Positions 1-5,453 of a DNA stretch of 7,781 nucleotides are shown here, in pieces (within the stretch, counting starts at the first letter, position 1; every line of letters begins with the position of its first letter). The stretch lies in NCBI GenBank assembly GCA_007571225.1, contig RKRU01000030.1:1-7781 (forward strand), written 5' to 3'. Below the pieces are notes generated by a model, which saw nothing but the letters and a program-made list of their open reading frames with translations, was not told where the DNA came from and did no database searches. The position numbers and the translations under genes were made by a program. Source of the DNA: Nitrosopumilaceae archaeon (GTDB taxonomy: Archaea; Thermoproteota; Nitrososphaeria; Nitrososphaerales; Nitrosopumilaceae).

Positions 1-110
1 CACCGAAGAAACCATGACTGAGACGATGCCAGAAGAAACAACTGAAGAGGCACCAGAAGAAACCACCGAAGAAACCATGACTGAGACGATGCCAGAAGAA
101 ACAACTGAAG
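1..110 (+). repeat. Tandem 63-bp repeat in the cupredoxin stalk (47 bp identical in two copies)
   Basis: Positions 1-47 recur without mismatch at 64-110. The 63-bp period equals 21 codons, so the repeat keeps frame and encodes a TEETMTETMPEETTE-type acidic segment twice. Finer internal repetition of GAAGAAAC-like motifs is also visible. The array may extend left of the window. It lengthens a flexible acidic stalk between the truncated N-terminus and the copper domain. Confidence 0.9.
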
Positions 111-430
111 CCCCAGCCACAACAGGACCGCAAACACACATAGTAGACATGCCTGAAGGGACATCAGTTCCAGGCTGTGAGGTTGACGATGCTTGTTACA
201 TTCCAGCAAGTATAACAATCAACGTTGGCGACACAGTATCGTGGACAAATTCTGACGCTGCTGCACATACTGTAACCAGCGGAACACTGACAACAGGGCC
301 GACTGGAATGTTTGATAGCAGTCTGGTTGGGCCGAACGTAGCTTTCAAACATACCTTTGTGGAGGCTGGCACCTTTGATTACTTTTGCATGGTCCATCCA
401 TGGATGATAGGTACCATAACTGTGAATTAA
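2..430 (+). CDS. Plastocyanin-like blue copper protein, 5'-truncated by the window edge
   Basis: C-terminal part of a type-1 copper (cupredoxin) protein, a family of small extracytoplasmic electron carriers. The frame is open to the left edge, so the true start and any signal peptide lie outside; the ATG at 14 is internal to a repeat and unlikely to be the start. Counting from that ATG, residues 1-38 are a Thr/Glu/Pro-rich stalk with a 21-residue tandem repeat, and residues 42-138 are the cupredoxin fold. Visible copper ligands are His85 (in AAAHTVTSG) and the Cys125/His128/Met131 loop (YFCMVHPWM). Cys55 and Cys61, just before the first core strand, could form a disulfide. The short C-x2-H-x2-M loop and the FDSSLVGP segment resemble the plastocyanin-like proteins abundant in thaumarchaea, where they are thought to replace cytochrome c in electron transfer. 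The exact partner is not inferable. It is convergent to the uvr operon, and a T-rich tract follows the stop. Confidence 0.9.
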   Translation, partial: TEETMTETMPEETTEEAPEETTEETMTETMPEETTEAPATTGPQTHIVDMPEGTSVPGCEVDDACYIPASITINVGDTVSWTNSDAAAHTVTSGTLTTGPTGMFDSSLVGPNVAFKHTFVEAGTFDYFCMVHPWMIGTITVN

Positions 431-433
431 CTA

Positions 434-453
434 CCTTTTTTCTTATTATTTTA
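434..453 (+). terminator. T-rich transcription terminator after the cupredoxin gene
   Basis: A pyrimidine stretch that is mostly T (CCTTTTTTCTTATTATTTTA) begins three bases after the TAA stop at 428-430. Archaeal RNA polymerase terminates at oligo-T tracts without needing a hairpin, and none is evident here. Position and composition fit; no experimental support. Confidence 0.6.
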
Positions 454-469
454 CAAACTATCTATTTTT

Positions 470-552
470 AGTAACTGTTTACGTCCCCCCGCCTGAATGA
501 TTGATTCCAAGCATAAATTTGACAAATTGTTTACGCTGGACTTAAAGTTACT
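470..552 (+). repeat. Dispersed repeat, copy A (~83 bp)
   Basis: The unit starts with AGTAACTGTTTACGTCC, carries the core AAATTTGACAAATTGTTTACG (515-535) and ends with GGACTTAAAGTTACT (538-552), an imperfect inverse of its own start. The core contains a short palindrome, AATTT-GAC-AAATT. It is clearly homologous to copy B in the same orientation and to copy C (reverse strand) upstream of uvrB. Confidence 0.8.
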
Positions 553-599
553 ATTTTTAGGCTCTGTCCAACTCAAATGTAACCATTTGGATTTGGCGA

Positions 600-687
600 T
601 GTAACCGTTTACGTTCCCCTCCACCATGAATGACCGATTCTAGACACAAATTTGACAAATTGTTTACGTTGGACGTAAACAGTTACT
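600..687 (+). repeat. Dispersed repeat, copy B (~88 bp)
   Basis: Same organisation as copy A: GTAACCGTTTACGT at the left end, an identical 21-bp core at 648-668, and GGACGTAAACAGTTACT at the right end. The right part holds a near-uninterrupted hairpin, TGTTTACGT-TGG-ACGTAAACA (661-681, nine-base arms). Alignment to copy A needs only a few small gaps; by eye roughly four in five positions agree. Confidence 0.8.
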
Positions 688-874
688 GCTGACCTGCCGG
701 CGCGCTTGTTGCAACATGCCACAGGCGCCCCGCGTTGTGGCAGTGAATGTTGTGGTCCGTACGTTTGTGGATTGGACTGTGGATGGAGGTGGTGGACATC
801 ATACGGGTTTTGGCGCATACGTGACACCCCCATGCGCGACATGCCGTCTGGGAACGGATTACGCGCGGTTCTGG
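688..874. other. Non-coding or unidentified spacer between repeat copy B and the uvrC stop
   Basis: This 187-bp GC-rich stretch has no recognisable gene, tRNA or terminator. An 89-codon minus-strand frame (878 down to 609) begins with an ATG overlapping the uvrC stop as ATGA, but its product resembles nothing I know and runs into repeat copy B, so I do not call it. On the plus strand GTTGTGG-like words recur about every 14-15 bp (734, 749, 763, 776). Neither minus-strand continuation past the uvrC stop looks like the helix-hairpin-helix domain that UvrC lacks. Confidence 0.5.
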
Positions 875-2602
875 TCATGTCTGTTTTATGCGATTCTTTC
901 GTATGGTCCTGTTGTACGCCACCCCGAACCTGTGGGCCTCGTCACGCGCGTGTTGCAGTATCTTCAGCGACTTTTCCCTTCTGGGCACCACAAGTGGCTC
1001 GTCGTATCCGGGAAGGTAGATCTCCTCGTTTCTCTTTGCCAGTGCGATACACTGCAGATCATAAATCCCTAGGCCGTGCAGAGATTCGAGGGCCGCCTCA
1101 AGCTGTCCCTTGCCCCCGTCAATTAAGACAAGATCGGGCAGCCTTGTCGCCCCGCTTGACCCTGCGGTGTCACTCACTCTGTCTTGGCTACCCTCCTGGC
1201 CACCGTCTTGGCCACCGTCTTGGCCACCGTCTTGGCCACCGTCTTGGCCACCCTTACTGTCATGGCCACCTTTACTGTCAATCTCGTCAAGTATCCTCCT
1301 GTACCGTCTATGTACGACCTCACGTATCATGGCATAGTCGTCGCGTCCTGTGACCGTTTTTATTCTGAACCTCCGGTATCCAGACTTGTTGGGACTGCCG
1401 CCCACGAACCTAGACATGGCTCCCACAGCATAGTCGTCACCATGGTTTGAGATGTCAAAGCACTCTATTATGTCTGGCAGCACCGGAATCTCAAGTATGC
1501 GCTGCAGCTCTACAAGTCCGGGCTCGGCGCGCTTCTCGTGTATCAGCCTGATGTTCCTCATAATCAAGTCGATCATCTCTCTGCGCTTCCCGCGGGTGGG
1601 AACCACAATCTGCACATTGAATCCAGCGCGCTCCGACAGCAGCGACTCTAGCAGCCTGCAGTTATCGGGCAGTTCGCTTGATAGTATGACCTTGGGGATT
1701 CTATGGGTGGTGTAGTACTGGTGCAGGAATCCCGAAAACGAGTTGTCTGCCACCATGTCAAAGAAGAACTTGTCGCTGTCCCTTATCACACCGTGTATCA
1801 TGCGAAACGTCATGACTGCCGCAGTGTGATTCTCCACTCCGATCCCAAAGTACTCCTCGTCTGAGCTCCTCACGCGCTCCATCTTCTGGCCTGACTGCAG
1901 TCCCTCAAGCCTGGCAAGCGTGTCGCGCATCTCGATTGCCCGCTCAAACTGCCGCGCGCCGGCCGCTTGCTGCATCTCGTCTGCAAGCTTCTCTGCAAAT
2001 ATCTTCAGCTGGTCCCTTCCAGCAAGGACATCCTCTAGTGCGGCCACCCGCTGTGGATATTTTTTTTTGGCTTCTGCAAACTCGCACGGCCCCTCGCAGT
2101 TTCCTAGGTGATACTCCAAGCAGACCTTCTTTGGCAGGGTCTTACATATGCGAATCTGGAACGCCTTGCGTAGCGCCCCGATCGTAAGCAGCTTGGAGCT
2201 GCCCTGTACAAAGGGACCGAACGTCTTGCCCTTGCCTACAAACCTGCCGTCACGCGTTCTGCGCGCCACAAGCAGGCGCGGATACTCCTCGTCGGATATA
2301 CGCAGGTACGTATAGCGCTGTTGGTCCTTGAGCTCTATGTTGTAGCGCGGCCTGTACTGCTTTATCATATTCGACTCTAGCAGGAATGCCTCGCCCTCCG
2401 TATCCGTAATGACAAACTCGACATCGGCCACCTGGGATACCAGCTTTTTGGTCTTGTAGTTCTCCTGCGTTCCGGTAAAGTATGAACGGACCCTGTTTCT
2501 AAGATTCTTGGCTTTGCCGATGTATATGATGGTGCCGCCGGGGTCCCGCATCATATAGACGCCGGGCTCAGATGGTATCTGGATCGCCGATATGTCAAAC
2601 AC
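875..2602 (-). CDS. uvrC: UvrC, excinuclease ABC incision subunit
   Basis: 575-residue nuclease that makes the 3' and 5' incisions around a lesion held by UvrB. The GIY-YIG domain occupies about residues 10-90 (GVY at 14-16, YIG at 27-29, Arg39, catalytic Glu76). Cys153, 161, 169 and 173 match the cluster that in E. coli UvrC binds an Fe-S centre. The UVR segment that pairs with UvrB lies at about 202-236. The RNase H-like nuclease domain shows Asp383 (FDIS), Asp421/422 (GRDDY), Asp495 (LIDGGKGQL) and His556, so both active sites look intact. Two oddities: residues ~442-487 are an extra Gly/Gln/Asp-rich spacer inside this nuclease domain, and the protein ends just after it, without the (HhH)2 module of E. 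coli or Thermotoga UvrC. The start is GTG at 2602, overlapping the uvrA stop by 8 nt; no in-frame ATG lies nearby, and the next Met (17) is inside GIY-YIG. Last gene of the operon. Confidence 0.96.
   Translation of the reverse strand: MFDISAIQIPSEPGVYMMRDPGGTIIYIGKAKNLRNRVRSYFTGTQENYKTKKLVSQVADVEFVITDTEGEAFLLESNMIKQYRPRYNIELKDQQRYTYLRISDEEYPRLLVARRTRDGRFVGKGKTFGPFVQGSSKLLTIGALRKAFQIRICKTLPKKVCLEYHLGNCEGPCEFAEAKKKYPQRVAALEDVLAGRDQLKIFAEKLADEMQQAAGARQFERAIEMRDTLARLEGLQSGQKMERVRSSDEEYFGIGVENHTAAVMTFRMIHGVIRDSDKFFFDMVADNSFSGFLHQYYTTHRIPKVILSSELPDNCRLLESLLSERAGFNVQIVVPTRGKRREMIDLIMRNIRLIHEKRAEPGLVELQRILEIPVLPDIIECFDISNHGDDYAVGAMSRFVGGSPNKSGYRRFRIKTVTGRDDYAMIREVVHRRYRRILDEIDSKGGHDSKGGQDGGQDGGQDGGQDGGQEGSQDRVSDTAGSSGATRLPDLVLIDGGKGQLEAALESLHGLGIYDLQCIALAKRNEEIYLPGYDEPLVVPRREKSLKILQHARDEAHRFGVAYNRTIRKNRIKQT
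1198..1281 (-). repeat. 12-bp minisatellite plus two 18-bp repeats inside uvrC
   Basis: On the plus strand GGCCACCGTCTT occurs four times without mismatch at 1198-1245. Two 18-bp copies follow (1246-1263 and 1264-1281), each starting GGCCACC and ending TTACTGTCA plus one base. On the coding strand this reads (GGQD)n preceded by DSKGGH/DSKGGQ, about residues 441-469 of UvrC. Units are multiples of three, so gain or loss keeps the frame. Confidence 0.93.
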
Positions 2603-5453
2603 GATTCTGTTCGGGGAAGAAACGCTTTAGGTGTTTTCCAGTGTAGCTTCCCGGGGCGCCTGCCACCGACTCGGGCGTCCCCGTACATACTACCTTGCCT
2701 CCCTCATCTCCCCCCTCAGGACCAAGATCTATTATCCAGTCTGAATTTCTTATCACGTCCATGTTGTGCTCGATTATCAGAACCGTGTTTCCCTTGTTTA
2801 CGAGCTTGTTGAGCACGTCGAGCAGCTTTTGTACGTCGGCAAAGTGCAGGCCCGTCGTGGGCTCGTCAAGTATGTACAAGGTCCTGCTTGTACCAGGTCT
2901 TGAGAGTTCTGATGCAAGCTTTATTCGCTGCGCCTCGCCGCCTGACAGCGTGGTGGATGCCTGGCCTAGTTTTATGTAGTCGAGGCCCACATCGTGCATG
3001 GTGGACAGCTTTACCACTATCTCCGGTATATTCGAGAAGAACTCGAGGGCCTCCTGTATGGTCATGTCAAGTATCTCCGATATGTTCTTTCTCTTGTATT
3101 CTATGGTCAGCGTCTCGGAGTTGTAGCGCCTGCCGAGGCACTCGTCACACATTATGTACACGTCGGAGAGGAACTGCATCTCTATCTGTTTTACACCTGC
3201 GCCCTCACAAGCAAAGCACCTTCCGTCTTTTACGTTAAATGAGAACTGGCCCGGAAGGTATCCTCTTGCTCTAGATGCCGGGGTCCTTGCAAAGAGATCT
3301 CTGATGGGGGTGAAGGCTCCTATGTATGTGGCGGGATTTGAACGGGGTGTCCTTCCAATGGGGGACTGGTCGATTGCAATTACTTTGTCTATGTTTGCAA
3401 CCCCGAAGATCTTCTCGAACTTTCCGGGTTTTTTAGTGGAGTAGTTAAAGTGCTTCAGCAGCGCCTTGAGCAGTATCTCGGTTACTAGGGTGGACTTGCC
3501 CGATCCCGACACGCCGGTCACACATACCATGAGCCCGAGGGGTATCTTGACCTCTATGTCCTTGAGGTTGTTGTGGGATGCCCCGCTGACTGCCAGCCAG
3601 CCGGATCGGCGGCGCTTGACTGCGCCCATCTTGACACTCTTGGCATGTCCTAGGTACGCGCCGGTCTGAGAGTCGCTGCTTCTTGTAATGTCGTCTACGG
3701 TTCCCTCAAACGTGACGTACCCGCCGTGCACCCCCGCGCCGGGGCCCATGTCCACTATCCAGTCCGCATTGCGGATCACCTCCTCGTCGTGCTCTACAAT
3801 TATGACCGTATTTCCGATGTCGCGCAGTCTTGTAAGCGTGCTGATGAGGCGCTCGTTGTCGCGCTGGTGGAGTCCTATTGTGGGCTCGTCAAGTACATAT
3901 AGCACGCCGGTCAGGTTGGAGCCTATCTGGGTGGCCAGCCTGATCCTCTGCGATTCGCCGCCGGACAGAGTCGAGCTTCTGCGGTCAAGTGTGAGGTAGT
4001 TGAGTCCGACGTTTAAGAGGAACTCCAATCTTGTGGTTATCTCCTTTAGTATGTCGTGTGCAACATGGGCCTCCATCTCAGTCAGTTTTATGGAGGAGAA
4101 GAAGACATAACAGTCCTCGATCGACATTCTGCACAGATCCATTATGCTCTTTCCGCCTACCGTTACGGCAAGCGGCTCGGGCCTCATCTTGTTCCCACCG
4201 CATACGGCGCACGGTATGTCGTTCATGAACTTGCGCAGCCAGTCGCGCATAGAGTCTGATGTGGTGTGTTCAAGGGTATAGACCAAGTCGTTCATTATGC
4301 CGCAGAACGTATCTGGATCATTCATCTTGCTCATAGATGTGTGTCCCAGTCCAGTATCGGGGACACCCCACAGCAGCAACTTCATCGTTTTGTCACCAAG
4401 ATCCTCAAGTGGTTTGGCCATGTTGATTTCGTAATATTCGCCAACATCGTAGAGCTGGTGTAGCTTCCGTCCAAGTCCCTTCTTCTTCCACGGGGCGACT
4501 GGATTATCGTATATGCACATGGACTTATCTGGTATGACCAGACTCTCGTCGAACTGCAAGTCGACGCCGAGACCGTGGCATTTTTTGCACATGCCAAACG
4601 GTGAGTTAAACGAAAAGTTGCGCGGCTCCAGCTCGCCTACGGATATACCACAGTGTGGGCATGCGTTCTTCTGCGAGAATATGGCATCTGTCTGGTCCTT
4701 CTTATTCTTCCTTGAACGTCCTGTCTTCTGCCCAGCAGGTGATATGATTACCGTGCCCTGCGACGCCTTGATTGACGACTGGATCGACTCAAACAGTCTG
4801 GAGCGCTCCTGCGCTGTGGGGGTTACTCTGTCCACTACAATCTCGATGTCGTGCCACTTGTTCTTGTCGAGATTGGTTTTGCGGCTGGACGGCATGACCT
4901 CCCCATCCACGCGGATGCGCGAGAACCCGTCACGGTTTATCTGTTCTATGGTCTTTTCATGGGTGCCCCTCTTTCGTTGTACCATGGGGGCAAGCACAAG
5001 TACATCTTTGCCGTCGTACTCTTTTAGGACAGAGTCGCATATGGCGTCAAGCGATTGGGTGGATATCTCCCTGCCGCATCCAGTGCAGTGCGGGATTCCT
5101 ATGCGTGCAAAGAGGAGCCTCATATAGTCGAAGACCTCGGTGGTCGTACCAACTGTGGAGCGTGGGTTCTTTGCTGTGGTCTTCTGCTGAATGGATATGG
5201 CAGGCGACAGTCCCTCTATGGAGTCAAGATCGGGCTTGTCCATCATCTCCAAGAACTGTCTGGCGTACGCCGAGAGGGACTCGACGTATCTGCGCTGTCC
5301 CTCGGCATATATGGTATCAAACGCCAAGGATGACTTGCCCGAACCGGACAGCCCGCTTATGACTGTAAGGCTGTTCTTTGGGATGTCAAGGTTTATGTTC
5401 TTGAGGTTGTGCTGCCTTGCCCCTTTTATTTTGAGCAATCCTTCGTCTCCCAT
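2595..5453 (-). CDS. uvrA: UvrA, excinuclease ABC damage-recognition ATPase
   Basis: 952-residue cytoplasmic dimeric ABC ATPase, close to the E. coli length (940), which scans DNA and loads UvrB at lesions. ABC module I has Walker A GLSGSGKS (34-41), signature LSGGE (496-500) and Walker B VLDEPT (520-525). Module II has GVSGSGKST (647-655), LSGGE (836-840) and ILDEPT (861-866). Zinc-binding cysteines are visible as C265-x2-C268-x20-C289-x2-C292 and C746-x2-C749-x19-C769-x2-C772, with further CxxC pairs at 123/126 and 415/418. The conserved N-terminal KGARQHNLKNI follows within ten residues of the ATG at 5453, supporting this start; TTG at codon 6 is a weaker alternative. The gene overlaps the end of uvrB by 68 nt and the start of uvrC by 8 nt, so the three are almost certainly co-transcribed and probably translationally coupled. 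No strong Shine-Dalgarno is visible; GGAG ends 13 nt before the ATG. Confidence 0.97.
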   Translation of the reverse strand: MGDEGLLKIKGARQHNLKNINLDIPKNSLTVISGLSGSGKSSLAFDTIYAEGQRRYVESLSAYARQFLEMMDKPDLDSIEGLSPAISIQQKTTAKNPRSTVGTTTEVFDYMRLLFARIGIPHCTGCGREISTQSLDAICDSVLKEYDGKDVLVLAPMVQRKRGTHEKTIEQINRDGFSRIRVDGEVMPSSRKTNLDKNKWHDIEIVVDRVTPTAQERSRLFESIQSSIKASQGTVIISPAGQKTGRSRKNKKDQTDAIFSQKNACPHCGISVGELEPRNFSFNSPFGMCKKCHGLGVDLQFDESLVIPDKSMCIYDNPVAPWKKKGLGRKLHQLYDVGEYYEINMAKPLEDLGDKTMKLLLWGVPDTGLGHTSMSKMNDPDTFCGIMNDLVYTLEHTTSDSMRDWLRKFMNDIPCAVCGGNKMRPEPLAVTVGGKSIMDLCRMSIEDCYVFFSSIKLTEMEAHVAHDILKEITTRLEFLLNVGLNYLTLDRRSSTLSGGESQRIRLATQIGSNLTGVLYVLDEPTIGLHQRDNERLISTLTRLRDIGNTVIIVEHDEEVIRNADWIVDMGPGAGVHGGYVTFEGTVDDITRSSDSQTGAYLGHAKSVKMGAVKRRRSGWLAVSGASHNNLKDIEVKIPLGLMVCVTGVSGSGKSTLVTEILLKALLKHFNYSTKKPGKFEKIFGVANIDKVIAIDQSPIGRTPRSNPATYIGAFTPIRDLFARTPASRARGYLPGQFSFNVKDGRCFACEGAGVKQIEMQFLSDVYIMCDECLGRRYNSETLTIEYKRKNISEILDMTIQEALEFFSNIPEIVVKLSTMHDVGLDYIKLGQASTTLSGGEAQRIKLASELSRPGTSRTLYILDEPTTGLHFADVQKLLDVLNKLVNKGNTVLIIEHNMDVIRNSDWIIDLGPEGGDEGGKVVCTGTPESVAGAPGSYTGKHLKRFFPEQNRV

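Larger units (their letters stand above)
470..687. repeat. Composite repeat element with perfect 17-bp terminal inverted repeats (MITE-like)
   Basis: Positions 470-486 (AGTAACTGTTTACGTCC) are the exact reverse complement of 671-687 (GGACGTAAACAGTTACT). Between them lie two diverged direct repeat units (470-552 and 600-687) and a 47-bp joint (553-599) containing a small inverted repeat, CAAATG-TAAC-CATTTG (574-589). The ~218-bp size, terminal inverted repeats and lack of coding capacity resemble a miniature inverted-repeat element. No target-site duplication is obvious at the two ends, so a mobile origin is inference. A regulatory or structural repeat is the alternative. Confidence 0.6.

Noticed and set aside
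690..874. Frameshifted remnant of the missing UvrC HhH domain
   Set aside because: All three minus-strand frames past the stop were read; none contains a GIGP-like hairpin motif or similar.
431..874. tRNA or other structured RNA gene in the intergenic region
   Set aside because: No cloverleaf, TPsiC-like or anticodon-arm pattern was found; hairpins there belong to the repeat units.
609..878. 89-codon minus-strand frame whose ATG overlaps the uvrC stop as ATGA
   Set aside because: The overlap is suggestive of coupling, but the product is unlike any known protein and its last third is encoded by dispersed repeat copy B.
1198..1281. Possible CRISPR-like array because of regularly spaced identical units
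   Set aside because: Units are contiguous 12-bp copies without spacers and lie in frame inside uvrC, so this is a coding minisatellite.
706..1353. Plus-strand open frames of 215 and 118 codons entering uvrC antisense
   Set aside because: Most of their length mirrors conserved UvrC codons and the minisatellite; no recognisable protein features.
4513..5127. Long plus-strand open frame (204 codons) antisense to uvrA
   Set aside because: It lies wholly opposite strongly conserved UvrA coding sequence, its product resembles no known family, and such antisense frames arise from codon bias in GC-moderate genes.
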